64,000 nucleotides of DNA from Ligula intestinalis (GCA_036362985.1 JAYGXS010000005.1:6067987-6131986), one strand, 5' to 3'. Positions 34,460 through 46,765 are shown, numbered from the stretch's first letter. Notes: a model not told the origin generated them from the sequence alone. A program made the numbers and translations.

Positions 34460-34561
34460 CTGCATTTCCTTGAATAAACATGACCGGACCTGAGCAACGA
34501 TTATTTTGAGATTTGCTAATGATAAAAGGAATAGCAACTGCATCTGGTAAACAATGCACCC
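34460..34561 (-). CDS. Main gene, 34-residue exon between the lectin and the unknown module
   Basis: The acceptor gggtttcag and donor GCAG|GTAAAT flank a 102-nt phase 1-1 exon. It encodes a hydrophobic beta-rich piece (VAIPFIISKS) with two cysteines (HCLPD, NRCSGP). It is too short to be a domain on its own and probably forms the start of the module completed by 34316-33930. Confidence 0.55.
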
Positions 34562-37204
34562 CTGAAACCCTTGAAAGACTTATTTTCAGACATTCTATGA
34601 CAGTCAGTACATTACTTTTGTTGCATATAGAACTTGTTTTATTGAGGCCAGCAGTTATACTCTTCACACTGACAGAGTGTAGATGTTCGCGAAAGAATGG
34701 AACAGCTTAGTTTTGTGCTGATTTTTCGAAAAGTGTGGTTGGACTACAACTCTGAAGATTACACAAACAAGATGGAAGATGCATGTTGATCAAGTCGACC
34801 TCGGGCTGATCCATCTTCTTCTTATGCCTTCTTGTGAATGTATGCGGGGAGGCGCGATTGTAGCCTTGGACAGTTGGCTAAACTTGTGACCTTAAGAACG
34901 CTTTTTTTTTCGGTCGGAGCAATTTTTAGTTAAAATGACTTACTCCTGATGCAGATTCCAAAGCCATCAACGGGCATCGTTGTCTGTCTTTTTACACCAG
35001 AGCCAGGGCAAGCTTGTCAGCCCGAATTCAAAAACTAAAAATAGATACAGCCTGATGCCAATCTGAACCTAGTGAAAGAAAAATTGTCACTAGAGCAAAA
35101 AGGCGTGGCTGAGGCTCAGCCAATTGCAACCGAGACCATGGGTCCCAAGGAAAGCAGCTGTCAAATCTCTCAAGACTCCACCAAAAGGAAGAGGTAGTAA
35201 GAGACGCAAAAAGTGCCATTAGCTCGAGATGGAATTGTCCAGCATGCCGCTTTCTTCTTTTTCTTGAGGGTGATGAGCCAACGGTCGCAAAATCCCTCCA
35301 GGTCACACCCTCTTTGAGCCCTATTTAAAATGATGGATTAATTTACTGAAAATTTACCGTGGTTTTCTCCACAGCAAGTTTATTCTGTTAAATTACTTGT
35401 ATTTATTTATAAAAACAACTTTCGACAGAAGTCATTCATTTGCTTAGTTTTAGTTTAACCTTAAATGTAGAAACCTGGATTTATATTTCATTTAAATTAT
35501 TTGTTCTCATGTCATAGATGTCGCTGGCAAACTCGAAGATGAAAATTTCAAGACATTTTATGGAAAAAATATGTTGATTTAGATAAATATGTGATACGTT
35601 TCTTTGCTTTGGACTAAATATTTTCAGATGTCGATAGTGTCGCGGCAATTAGCAACTCAGGCGTGGACTGAAACACGATCATCAAATTAGTACCGATTCT
35701 CAGTAGTAATCGTGAGAGCTGTTCCGTATGTACTGGCTCATGAACGTCGAACGATAAATACTGCACTACTTATTTCTAATTTGCTCTCACATCCGGTTGC
35801 TTCTGATGATGGGTTGTACTGATAAGCCAAAATATCAGACAAAGAAACATACAGTTCCACTGACCATATCTTGTTTCTTAATTAATTTTTAGATGGCTCT
35901 AACTGGATTTGGATCAATATTTCCATTTATTTATTTGTTAAATTTACATTTTTAGATCTATTTTCAAAATTAAATTATTTTAAAATGTGTTTATTTATTC
36001 TGATGACAGTCACGGTTATTATTCCTGTCGGGAGTACGTATTTCTAAGTATTACTGAAAGATATAAAACTCCCTTCGAAATGGCAGGATTTTGTCAAATA
36101 TAGAGAAGATCTAATACCGGGAGCATTATAAATCCACAAGGCTGGGTAACAACTAATTTATAGAAGTAAATTCAACCTCAGTTCACCACCCACTAAGACC
36201 AAAGTGCTCTTCACTCGTATAATGCAGTCCACTTAAAATGCTTTGGTTACTCAATCTCGTCACATCTTCTTATTTTGAGAGGGAAAACATATGGCTTGAA
36301 ATGGCAAAAAAGCAGGCCAGCATATATAAAATATTACGAGTTCTTTCAGTTTTTCGTCGATACTGCAACAAGTGCCATATACAACGGCCCAAGAACAGTC
36401 TACGTTGTACAAATTTGATGTCTACCGGCTGCTCTAAAGCGTTCTAAGCGCAGGTTATTTACGTCTTTATTATTACCTCACTTCATGCAACAGTCCACTG
36501 ATCGCCTCAATTGGCAGCCGGGGCCTGGGAATGTGAAATTAATGTAAAGTCGACGGCTGAGGTCATTTTTCTCACGATAAACAAGCTGCTGCTCTTGTGA
36601 TTATCACGGCCCACTGCAATGCCTGGCTGGAAAAGTCGCAAACTGACGGGCCACATTGGATAACGGAGGCGTGTTTGTGTTTGTTTCGAGTGGCCGACTG
36701 GTAGGCAGCGATTCAGGCTGCACTAGAACCTTCCTATCGTGGCTTAAAAGTGGCATCAACACCGTGGGATTCAAGCCAGTCGAAGCGGCGTGCTTAGAGT
36801 CAAACCCCCTGTCGCACCAGATACCGTCTCCCGTCTCCAGTCCCCTTTACTTAATCATTACACCGGGAAGGTAGATGCACTAAAAATACTATTTCGCTGT
36901 GATCGCAGAAACGCACAAGTCACCAGAGTTACTTCCATCCTCGTATATAGCATGCGGTAGACATAGGTGAAACTGGCGGTCCAACTGCCATAGGTATGTC
37001 ATTTTGAGTCGTTGCTACTCCACAGTCTGTTCCCTTAGCCAATTGCGTCTGGTAATAATACGAGATCACGAAGCCAATAGGGAGTAGCAGGCATGGGTAG
37101 CTTGCCATCGTGTGACAATTTTACGGGGGCGTATTCTCCATCAAGTCTACCCTGCCCCCCTGTCGATCCGTTTCATCGAATGCATAGGCAGCATCCATCT
37201 GTAT
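34562..37204. other. Intron; no feature recognised
   Basis: Mostly AT-rich. The segment 36640-36870 is GC-richer with tRNA-SINE-like words (ggattcaagcc), too weak to call. Confidence 0.35.
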
Positions 37205-37600
37205 AAACCTATTAATCAGTTCAGAGGAAGGAGGTGCGATCACTGGAAAAAGAGTTTTATTTTCCTAACGCTTCAGATTCTCTCGAGAATTGTTACTCAT
37301 AGGTAATCATAGGATAGTCTGGTATATGCGCAGATAGGGGTGATGCGTGCACAGACTGCGCGGCATTTATAGCTCATAGTGGTCATTCGCATGTGTACTG
37401 TGATTATCAGCTCCTGTCGCTACCGCTTGGGGTCTTAATTGATACGGTGATGGCTTGACACTTCACCTTCAACTACTTAATTGCTGTGCTTTCTTGGTTT
37501 GTGTCGGATGCGGGCTTGATAACTGCGTGACACTTTCTTTTCGCTGCCGTCAGAGCTCTTTTTGGGCCCGGCCCTTCTCAACGCTCAGGCAATGTCTTTG
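37205..37600 (-). mobile_element. PLE family B terminal repeat
   Basis: It follows 27262-27640 in order: a GA-rich start, cactggaa...gagtttt, taacgcttcagattctc (hammerhead-like, stem ATTCTC/GAGAAT), tatgcgcagataggggtg, and further shared words gatgtgggcttg-like at the right end. No coding sequence is attached. Confidence 0.6.
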
Positions 37601-38385
37601 TACGCAGTACTGGAACGACAACTCATTGCGCTTTTTGATGGACTAAGGGCCCGAAAAACAAAACTCCAGCTGTTAGCGGCTCACGTGGTTTTCAACCCCT
37701 GCGTCACCTCCGTATTGAACTGGGAATGGGAGAGGTCGTACATGGCGGACTACTATTGGTACGGACGTGCACATCCTGTGGACTACGTTCAGCATACAAA
37801 ATTGTCTGCAGACGGCATAAAGGCCAGAAAGCCAATGGCAGATAGGGAGACTCGGTGCAAAAAGGAGCCCACATGTACCGAAAGGTCAATGTATATCATT
37901 GGCTTCCCTACAAATTCCCGAACCTCCACATTTATTCTTCATCGTTTTCCTTTTCTCCTTTGTCATCGTCTACTTATTTAACTTCATCTTGTTTGCCATA
38001 CTGAGTTGTAGAAACAAAACTGCAGGGGCTCCCATATTCATGAATGGATTTAGCAGACGAAGGAAAATTAAGGTCTAGTTAGTTGCTTTCTAGATAAACT
38101 GGAACAAAAAAGGTTGAATGCTGCCCACTTGAGCAATGTAATTTGGCTTTATTTTTGTCCTGTGATGGGGATACCCATCTTCCACGAGGACATAGATTCA
38201 ATTGCCATGCTTTACATATCCAAGAATAAAAGAGCATAGCTTACAGAAACGGGAAAACTCCTGAACTTTTTAGCTTAGGCGTGTGTAAAAACCCCATGGT
38301 TGCCAAAATTGCATCCGCTGTTAGCATGCAACTCACTGGATGCAATTGTAATCGCATTTTTAGGAAAGCATTTCGAATAACTCAC
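37601..38385. other. Intron; no feature recognised
   Basis: A 139-codon plus-strand ORF (37562-37981) begins inside the PLE tail and has no recognisable domain. It is treated as chance. Confidence 0.35.
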
Positions 38386-38637
38386 TGCTTTCCACGTAGA
38401 CTGCTAGGAGGCATATGTAGAGAGATTTTGTCTTTCGACGCAGAATAATCCATTTTCCTGATTTGGCTGGTAAACACCGAACAACTGCTCCATATGGGGT
38501 GAGAAATTCATTCGATGTGTTATTACAGAATTCGAACATGTCCCAGGGAAGATCAACTACATGCGTAGATTGTGTGGCCTGGTGGATTTGGTTGGTGTGT
38601 AGGTACGTAGCGGTGAACACATCAATATTCTCCACCC
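38386..38637 (-). CDS. Main gene, second half of the FTP (fucolectin/F5_8-type) lectin domain
   Basis: The acceptor taattgttag and perfect donor AGCA|GTGAGT enclose 252 nt, phase 1-1. The protein has the C-terminal half of a fucolectin-type domain: a strand around IDVFTATYL, a conserved Cys (EFCNN), TPYGAVVRC (family: SP.G..V.C), the strand SGKWIILRRK, and the closing strand SLYICLLAVYVES, equivalent to the usual tLtLCEVeV end. These domains bind carbohydrate or lipid on cell surfaces. It joins the first half at 42020 across a 3.4-kb intron with G|GG completing a glycine. Sugar-binding residues cannot be assigned with confidence. Confidence 0.72.
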
Positions 38638-41600
38638 CTAACAATTAAAAATTTTAGGAAAAAGTAGTAGTTTGTTTAGCGCGTTTATTAAGCAACTAGG
38701 ATATACCAAACAAAAAGTTATACAGCGCAAAATTCATTCTCATAGTACGTTTTTGATAAAAGTTTTTTTTGCGGCGCATGCAATTTCACCAATAACGGCT
38801 TAAACAGTGATTACTTTTGATTCACTACTTTACCTTATGCTATGTACTCTGAAAATATGAATAATTACTCCATCCTGTTGAAATTAATTTCAATATTACA
38901 ATAGTGTTCATCTTATGGCAAATTAAAATTCCCGACAGGGAGTCATAATAAACAGCCGAAAATAGGATATCAGCTGAGGAATTTTTCTGACTTCAGCACT
39001 TTCAGCCTAAATTATAAGCAATGTGCTTGAACTGAGACAACGTATACAATGGCAGCAGAAATATTCTTTGGTATTTTGTGACCATCGATAGATTGCAAGA
39101 GATGTAAGATGTGTACAAACAGTCCTCGTGGGTAAAAAATCGTGCAAAATATCTGCTGTCTGATGATATTTTCATCAAAATGCCGTTGGAATTCAAAAAT
39201 GTTACATAAATGAGGCTCAAATAAATACAAATAAATCTGTGCAAAGATGCGTGGTCCACATGTAATATCGCCTTTGTCATCCTGGAGGAGGAATTAGAAG
39301 AGGGAGCAAGCGCTGAAACCAAATTATGTGTATACTCAAAATGTGCTCGTTTCCATCGTCAGAGCATTTTGCTTACTCTTCCGCCGGCCACGAATTAATG
39401 CGTCTCATTGATAGCCTCCTGGCCCATGCGTTTGCTCCAGAAGCATGCCCAACCTCTTCTTCTTTCTCCTCTTGGGATTATTAAGCAAAATATAAGTAAA
39501 CATTCTGGTAGCTTAAAAATGCCGACTTTTTAATGAATGCAAAAATGAAACTCCGCAATGCAAGGACTTAGCATGTGATATTTAGCTCTTTTAATCTTCG
39601 ATGCCCCTCCAACTTAAATTATATTCAACAGGAAGCACTAAAAATCTGTCTATCTTATGTTCATTTCGTAGAATATATCCTGCTCTTCAAATTGAAGCTA
39701 GGGAATATTTTGGTTTCCAAGCATTGTATCAACGATAGTTTTTAAACCACAACCTGTCTATTAATTTTGAATGTCTACCAATGCTGCTTATACAATATGA
39801 AACCTGGCCCATATCCGTTGCAAAATGGTATTGGCGCAATGTGTCATCCTCCTCAGAAAAAAGGAAAAAACAGGTGATATCTTTCAGACGCAGTGTTTAT
39901 AGCATGCAGTTGAGAATGCCTGCATTCAACTTTAGCAGCAAGTTGCATTCAAAAGTATTTAGGTAAGCAGAAGAGTGCTCTTAGCATGGACTTATGCCTG
40001 TCTGAAATCACATAATTTAAAAACAAAGGATGTTGCTAACAATGTACGTATTTTTTGTGGAGTAAGTTTAAACCAGGTAGCCTAAACTGGAGGAGCTACC
40101 TTTGAGTTATTCAGTTTTTTATATCATATTTAAATCTCACTCAAAATTATTGACACAACTAAAAGTGTTTTATTCGGATTTCAGTTAATAACCCCATTAC
40201 TATGTAATGCCTTTATTCAATTTGAACACACTTTTCACGCTGTGTGCACAGATATTTTCTCGCTGGAAGATAGCGTGTAGGTTTTTTGTCTAGGTCAAGA
40301 GTGTTTTTGATAAAGGCGCAATTATGCTAAAAAAGACTAAATTCCCGTGTAATCTGGAAGCACACTTGTCATTATCATTGTATTCAAGGTTTTAAAAACT
40401 GCAATATCCATTTTTTCCAGGCAAAGATGATGATAGATGAATAAGTACTCTTATGAACAGTCATATAGAAATAATAAACGTTTGCAAAGAACTTAGAACA
40501 AAATGGTTAAGAAGTTAGTTCTTGGAAAATGTTTTAAGTGTTTTGATGCAACGTAATTCAGAAGTCAGCATCTAAAATCGAACGATGCATCCGTTTTAGA
40601 AGCAATATTATTTAAATTCTACTTAGGCACTTGGTACAACCAAAATTGCATATTTAACTTTCAGTTAACAGTCGATGAGATAGCGCATAGTTTCCAGATA
40701 AGGATTTATTGTGCGCCAAATGCGATCACTATCTTAAAGACCAGACAACCGTTATGGTACATTTTTATTTCATTCTCGAAGATTTTTTCCGGTCATTTGA
40801 TCCTTACCGTCCTCAAAGTCCCCAGATGCTGTGTGATATAAACGTCATTTGCAAATAGTAAATAACATAATTTTCTCAGAAATTGATGAGCGGAGTTGGC
40901 ATTGGCTGGTATGCCATGTGCTGTCAAAAACCCGCAAAACAACTGCCTCAGTTTTGATGGATACTATTAAGCGTGTTTTAATCAAATGTGCATTTATTTG
41001 CATCAGACTAACTGGTCTCAGCAGGCGTATATGGTAGGACTACCTCGCAAAAGGCGGTATATCCTTCTCATATCTGATATAAGGATGTAGGTTTGACACG
41101 GGGAAGGTATCTGCTAGAGAATTTTACTTCTAGTTCATCAATTAAATTTAGAGGACATTAACGCGGAAGGATAAAATGCGATAGCTTGAGCCCTAGTATT
41201 GGCATAAACAATGTGCATATACAGATATCATTTCAAGTGCATTGTTCACAAGTCAGGCAGCCATGCTTTTATTGAAACTTGACTGGAACACAGGGAAAAA
41301 TAGCATGATAATTATACCAGGATTTACTAAATACCAAGAAAAAGAGTACTTGAACACACATTAAAGCATGAGCAGTTGTTTTCGGTAAACTTTAACTGAG
41401 ATTACTGAACAGCAGACTCCTGACTGTTTTAATCTTAAGAGGTTAGATATTCCAAGTTTCTATTTAAGTTTTTTTTTGAAATGCGATAACCAATAAGACG
41501 AAAGCTGTCACCCAGTCTCCATTATCCTTGTCTTCATCCTTGTCTTAGCTTTGTTAATCTTTTTAAAAAGCCTTTTCAACTTGACACATATTGTGCAGTA

Positions 41601-42019
41601 TAATCAGATCAGTTCAGGCCACCTTTTACATTTCGTTTATTGCCTGATTCTCAAAGCTGTCAAGATCCAAAAATGAAATTGTCGGTCGAAGTAAATAAAC
41701 CGATATCAGAATGAGATGCATGCCTTAAAGTTAAACAATCATTATGATTATGGATCAGCATAAATTTGACCACTCATGGGCCGGCAGAATATAAGATTTA
41801 AGGCAGTTCAACTAAGAGACTTCTTAGCTAGAGTGATTTCGTAAGCACTCGTCCATTTTATCTCATTGTTTATCGGACGAAACTAATAGAATTTTCTTCA
41901 TAGCTCAAATTTGTTTTTTGTGGCGCTCATTAAAAAAATTGGCAGTATTTTTGTACGAAATGCCATCCACCAGAACAGAGATTAGGGCCGCGATCTGTTA
42001 AACAAACACGTTTTCCTAC
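38638..42019. other. Intron inside the lectin domain; no feature recognised
   Basis: AT-rich, with few repeats and no element ends noticed. A gagcattttgcttactcttccgccgg block near 39.36 kb resembles a family C terminus (catcgtcagagc) but is too short to call. Confidence 0.35.
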
Positions 42020-42256
42020 CGAATGCGTTCTTTTCTGCGCCAAGGGTGAGTCTTATTTCCGTTATTCCCAATGTAATAGCACCCAGGTCCATTATTAACC
42101 AGTGGAAGCCGTTTGAATCCGTTTGGTTTGTAGAAGACTGAAAGCAGGTGGGAGTAGAAGCATTAAAGTCATGGTCAACTGCATATTGAGGATCACTTCC
42201 AGGTGCAGTAGAACTTGCATACACCCTTGCATCGTACGTGTTTAAATGTAGAACAT
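42020..42256 (-). CDS. Main gene, first half of the FTP lectin domain
   Basis: The acceptor tgccttcaattttag and donor TTCG|GTAGGA enclose 237 nt, phase 1-1. The encoded part has the opening strands of an FTP/F5_8-type domain: LNTYDARVYASSTAPGSD, then YAVDHDFN (family: AVDG), TPTCFQSST (family: C.HT), and FHWLIMDLGAITLGITEIRL (family: WW.VDLG...I..V.I). Combined with 38637-38386 the domain is about 160 residues, the expected size. It follows the signal-peptide exon directly, so the lectin is the N-terminal module of the mature protein. Confidence 0.74.
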
Positions 42257-43299
42257 CTAAAATTGAAGGCAAATAAGAGCAATTCCTGCATATGAATAAA
42301 CGTGCAATGAAATGGAAATTGCAGATATAGTTAAAAGTCTTGCAGACACTTGACCATATTTCTGATGTTTCAGAATTATTTTCTAGAAAAAAACTCCTCG
42401 GCAGCATGGTGCATTAAAAAGGATTCGATAAAAATGTACAAATTCTTGAATATTTGTGTGATTGCATTTGCCTGAGATCTTTGCACACGTATTTATGACT
42501 GCATATTTTTGCTATCTCTACGAGGTAAATATTAACATGTGTTAACCGTTTACTTCTGGAACGTTCGTTAACAGAATGGACTTTTATACCAAGTTAATGC
42601 AAAATAAAATACAATACAAACAGAATCATAGGAAGAAGGGCATTACCGACAAAGAAATGGGTCATTAGGAAGACCTTTTCTGGTCTTTTTGCCGTCATCG
42701 GCTAGTGGAACCCAATTTCAGTGTTGCTTCTAAAATTTCTGCCACACTTAAGTTTTCAACACGGGTCTCTGGTCAGTGGAGAACGTCCCAACCATTGAGC
42801 CACAAGCTCATAATCTTGTCAATTTTAGATTGGGATATACAGTATCAGATGTGCGTTCACCGATCTGTTAGAGGACCCACTAGTCTGTCTACTTGTCTAA
42901 TTATAAATGCCTCCACCGAATAAGACCTTTCATGAAACCTTTCCACCCATTTAAACATACCTGTTTTCCAGAAGCCGAATGAACGTGCCTTAAATGCGCT
43001 GATAAATGAAATACTTAATTTCGAAAATTCCTAATGACGATAAACACTTTGCCAATTTTGCCGCCCGGTGTTGTAGAACACGAAACTAGGGCTGAACATC
43101 TTTAAGTTGCGCTATCAAAGAAGCCTTTGCCGGAATTCAAAATGTTGTTTTTCTACCTTATCTAGACGGTAAATTGTTGCAGAATACTACAGAGTTAACT
43201 GCCGTGCAAGCGTTGCAAATAACTTGAACGACAAATTGAAACAATAATAACAAGTGGATACTGAGCAGGATGTATTAAAATAATTGAATGTTTACTCAC

Positions 43300-43357
43300 C
43301 AGATTTACAAGCTATGTAATCTACTAAAACGCACAATAAAAACGCATGATAAAACAT
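43300..43357 (-). CDS. Main gene, first coding exon with signal peptide
   Basis: ATG at 43357 begins MFYHAFLLCVLVDYIACKS, followed by one base and the perfect donor GTGAGT. The hydrophobic core (AFLLCVLVDYIA) and small residues before a likely cleavage site are those of a signal peptide, though an Asp inside the core is unusual. The exon ends in phase 1, and the next exon supplies AT, so the codon GAT (Asp) is completed. It is too short for an ORF search and was found from the splice donor and phase. An upstream non-coding or trans-spliced leader exon cannot be seen. Confidence 0.6.
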
Positions 43358-43384
43358 CCCGTTTGGAACTGCTGTTGCGTCTTC

Positions 43385-43575
43385 CTCTTTTAATGTCCAC
43401 TGAGGCCGTTCAAATCACACGATCTAAGTAGCTGTGCTGATGCCCACGAAATCAGCAACCAATCAACTGCCGAGGAGTAATCACCCGTTCCAGGACTGGC
43501 ACAGTCACAATAATCACTACCGGGTGCAGCTCCTAGCCAACCTGCTGAATGAACATTTAATTTGACATCACAGGT
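43385..43575 (-). pseudogene. Possible decayed copy of the first FTP exon, upstream of the start codon
   Basis: Minus-strand bases GCACCCGGTAGTGAT, GCAGTTGA and GATTTGAACGGC follow in the order of GCACCTGGAAGTGAT, GCAGTTGA and GATTCAAACGGC in exon 42256-42020. At the position of the acceptor AG there is TG, and after the last block the frame would be shifted. The resemblance is short and could be chance. Confidence 0.3.
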
Positions 43576-43629
43576 GTGCCTACCGTGCGCTTGGCGAAAT
43601 GCAAAAAATCGACACACTTTTAGTTCCAT

Positions 43630-45527
43630 AAATCCTTCTCTTTTTATGTGTTTGCAGGAACAGTTCTCTCGGGTGTCCTTTCTTTAGCAATCGCTAAAGA
43701 ATATGATTTTTAATGAATTTCAAAGTTTCTTCTCTAAATGGTGCTAGCTGAAGGCATAATTTCAATGTTTTGACTTTCTTCAAGGTAAAGCCGAGGGATA
43801 TAACTACCGTCGTAAACATGCATGGTCATGCAACCGTTTGTTTACGCTTAAGGACAAGGGTCTTACGCTTTAGACGAAGTTTTTTTTCTGAAGCGCGATA
43901 TGAGGCTCACGGACAAACAAATCAAGATCAATTTGCAAAGTTGTCATGTATTATCGTACAGTTGAGGACCGCATGAGAAAAGGTGACAAATAACCTAAGC
44001 ACAGCAACAATTATTATGTGACAACAGAAAAATGGGCTGAATTCTCTGCAATCACAAACATCACTGTAGTTCAAAACCACAACTGAGTGAATGCAAATGT
44101 ATAAGAATTTTGTATTACATTGTATTTTATGATAATGACTGGACACACCCGCTTGATCCAACGTAAAACGGTAAATGGTTTCCTTTTGGTTCGTTGTTCA
44201 GCAAAACAAATTCACTGTTATTGCTCCAAATAGTGTTCTGTGTATTAAATAAATGTACCAAAGGACAGATTCACGGACGAATAACTTGACCCCAACAAAA
44301 GGGCAATATATTTGTTGTCGTAGTTGTCTATCCTCAGTTTTTGTCAGTGTTTATCACTCTGTTTAACTTATACCAAGAACCTTCATTTTTTTCATAACGA
44401 ACAGCCTGAGGGACTTCGTTCACAGACAATTTTCGATGTATTTTTTTGTTTGTGTTTGCGTTTCCTTATGGCATTCTCTGTTTTATTTAATTTTACGTCA
44501 AAAACCTCAATTTCGGTTGCAAATTCTGTTTTTAACCGGTGTTCACACCGCAGAAGCCGCACTTGCGAGAAGACTTTTCATTCTTATCATACTGAAAATT
44601 GACATCTTATATTTCGTCGTTGAAACAGGTGATTATTTAGTCAGTTTCAGTCTTACCTTCTTTCATTTTCATAACCACATTTTTATTTTTCCCAGCTGTA
44701 AAATAGATACTCTCATTTCTGAAATATTAACCAGATAATATAAGTGAAGAGGAGGTAATTTAAATAATGTTGATATAAACCTGACTGGGTTTAAGTATTT
44801 TTTTCAGCTAAGAGAGCAGTTTATTTTGCATTCATTAAATTGAGGTAAACGTAATTATGCAAGAATGCCATCGGTTTTAAAAAATGAGAGCGTACGCAGT
44901 TTAAAAAAATAAGATTTTGAAAATTTGTTATTTTTGCAATGACGTTTAGTCATATACTTTTCAGTTGTATTTTGTTTAATTTCAAACAAGTGTGGATAAG
45001 AATGTAATAGGATGATGCCTATTATTTGAAGATTTTAAAATTGGTTGGATAGTCTCCCTTTTTTTCTTGTATGAACCCTCAAAAGTGTCAACATTCATAG
45101 ATGTTCGAAATCTACATGTTCAATTAAAGACGTTTATCAAAGCGTTACTTATTGTATAAAGGCTTTTAATTAACCTTTTGCGCATTAATTTGTGAATTGT
45201 GTCGTGTACGTTTATTTTCCTCTGCAATGATTCGACAAAATTGTGTGATTTTAAGAGCATGTCCCAAACAGACTGGTGTGCATGACAGCGATTGCAAATC
45301 TTCACCACCAAGATTCTAGTTGATACAGTATTTTAAACTTCTTTGCAAATATGTAAAGCGTAATCTATATTTATGGACAGTCGACTGAAAACACCTATGA
45401 TAGTTACCATTTGAACCAGCATTTCAAAAAGGATTTGCAACTTTTATTATTCGAAATCTCCAAATAATTTACAAAGAAATATGACCGATGGCAATTTCTT
45501 TCAATACACACTTTTCATTTATTTCTT
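43630..45527. other. Presumed 5' flank of the main gene; no clear promoter
   Basis: AT-rich, with many A/T runs that prevent picking a TATA box. No exon of the upstream gene or PLE is recognised here. Confidence 0.35.
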
Positions 45528-45589
45528 ACATCATCCCCGGAAGAGAAAGAAGAAGAGGAGACAACTTCTGAGACCAGAGTGTATTCTGG

Positions 45590-45627
45590 CTGACGTTTCA
45601 AAAGCTCACTCGCTTCCATCGTCAGAG
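45590..45627 (-). ncRNA. Hammerhead-ribozyme-like motif, element 3' terminal repeat
   Basis: Minus strand: CTGACGA, TGG, AAGC-(GAGTGA)-GCTT, TT, GAAAC, GTC. AGCCA after GTC pairs with TTGCT before CTGACGA except at one position. All core boxes are canonical. Confidence 0.6.
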
Positions 45628-45797
45628 CAAGGTGTCTGCATTCCTGTGTGCGTTAGATACATTTGAATGACCATTCGCCCATGCGTCAATCGATTGCACC
45701 GAACGATTTTCGTGGCGGTTTGAATTGCTAGCGTCTTATTGAGCTGTTTCAAGCCGTTTTTATGACTTGTGAGAGTTTCCACCCTCTTTGCTCGCGG

Positions 45798-46415
45798 CTA
45801 CCGGCCGTCGGCCCTGCTAATCTCTCTCTCCGCCCGACCTATTGCTCCGTTCTGAGCTGATGTAAGCCTTTTTCGGAGAACTTGGTAGGCGGGATGAAGG
45901 TTCTTGGCTCCGTTTAGTGTGCCAGTCGATGACCAACTTTCTAGCAGCAATCTGGCCATCTTTTCGTTGGCTTGGCCGATTACCCCTGCTTTTTCAAAGG
46001 CAAATGTGTGTTGCTTCTGCTTTTTGTGCTCATAGACCAAAGAAAGCTCATCCTTGCTGTTGATTGCGAGCTGATGCTCATTCAACCTTGTGCCAATGCG
46101 TCTGTCCATTTCACCGACAAACCTTGCAGTGCAGTCTTGGCATGGTATGCTGTAGACCACAGCTGATTGTTCTGTCAAAGGAAGCGAGTCTTTGGGCCTC
46201 ATGAGCTGCTGTTTGATGGTTGACTGCGGCTTATGAGTCACACCGATGCCGAATGGTTTCAGGATTCTTGGAGCCGCCTCTGATACATTCTTCACATAAG
46301 GGATTGCGAGCCAGAACTTGGGGTCCTCTCCTTTCGACCGCTCATGGTGGGGCTTCTGAAGACACTTGCGTACAAAGGACTTTGGATAACCATTGGCGTG
46401 AAATTGGGCATGCAA
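45798..46415 (-). CDS. PLE GIY-YIG endonuclease ORF (family C), 205 residues
   Basis: The longest intact retroelement ORF in the window after the decayed family A pol. It contains the RT thumb tail (PKFWLAIPYVKNVSEAAPRIL), the linker around VTHKPQSTIKQQL, and the endonuclease: VVYSIPCQDC, FVGEMDRRIGTRLNEHQL, HTFAFEKAGV and MARLLLESW. The CxxC, GE(T/M)xRRxxxRxxEH and LLESW order is that of PLE endonucleases. The threonine of GETxRR is Met here. It has no stop within this span, but the protein lacks most of the RT upstream, so no functional element protein is expected. Confidence 0.7.
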   Translation of the reverse strand: MHAQFHANGYPKSFVRKCLQKPHHERSKGEDPKFWLAIPYVKNVSEAAPRILKPFGIGVTHKPQSTIKQQLMRPKDSLPLTEQSAVVYSIPCQDCTARFVGEMDRRIGTRLNEHQLAINSKDELSLVYEHKKQKQHTFAFEKAGVIGQANEKMARLLLESWSSTGTLNGAKNLHPAYQVLRKRLTSAQNGAIGRAEREISRADGR

Positions 46416-46558
46416 GTACTTAATCTCCTTCTTTTTCCCCCTTTCGTCAATGCAGTGTGTCTGGACGCGTTGGAAGAGGGTTCTTACAAAAATCCGTTTG
46501 GGGCCAACGGGTGGTTGCTTTTGAAATGGAGAATGCGCATGGTATTGGTTGCCTTGTG

Positions 46559-46765
46559 TTAGACCGTTATCCTTATCTTCCCGTCTTCCAGCTTCGTTAC
46601 TTGTGCGTCAAGGAACGGTAATTGACTGGTGACCTCCTCGTCCATGGTAAACTGGATGTCAGGAAAGATGGAGTTCAGCAGTGTCTTGAAAGCTTGCACT
46701 TTTCTCCTTTTGATAAGCAGGGCCGACAGGCGGCAGCCGCGAGCAAAGAGGGTGGAAACGCTCAC
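46559..46765 (-). pseudogene. PLE RT C-terminal fragment (family C)
   Basis: IQFTMDEEVTSQLPFLDAQV and LEDGKIRITV correspond to the block following the YVDD box in PLE RTs. It lies 5' of the endonuclease ORF with about 140 nt of disrupted sequence between them. Upstream RT motifs, including YVDD, are absent and replaced by the inverted terminal repeat. Confidence 0.65.

Noticed and set aside
35028..35306. 92-codon minus-strand ORF with a basic start (SRKRRKRH)
   Set aside because: No domain, no convincing splice borders, and no match to the PLE families.
37562..37981. 139-codon plus-strand ORF
   Set aside because: It starts inside a PLE terminal repeat, has no recognisable domain and lacks splice or promoter support.
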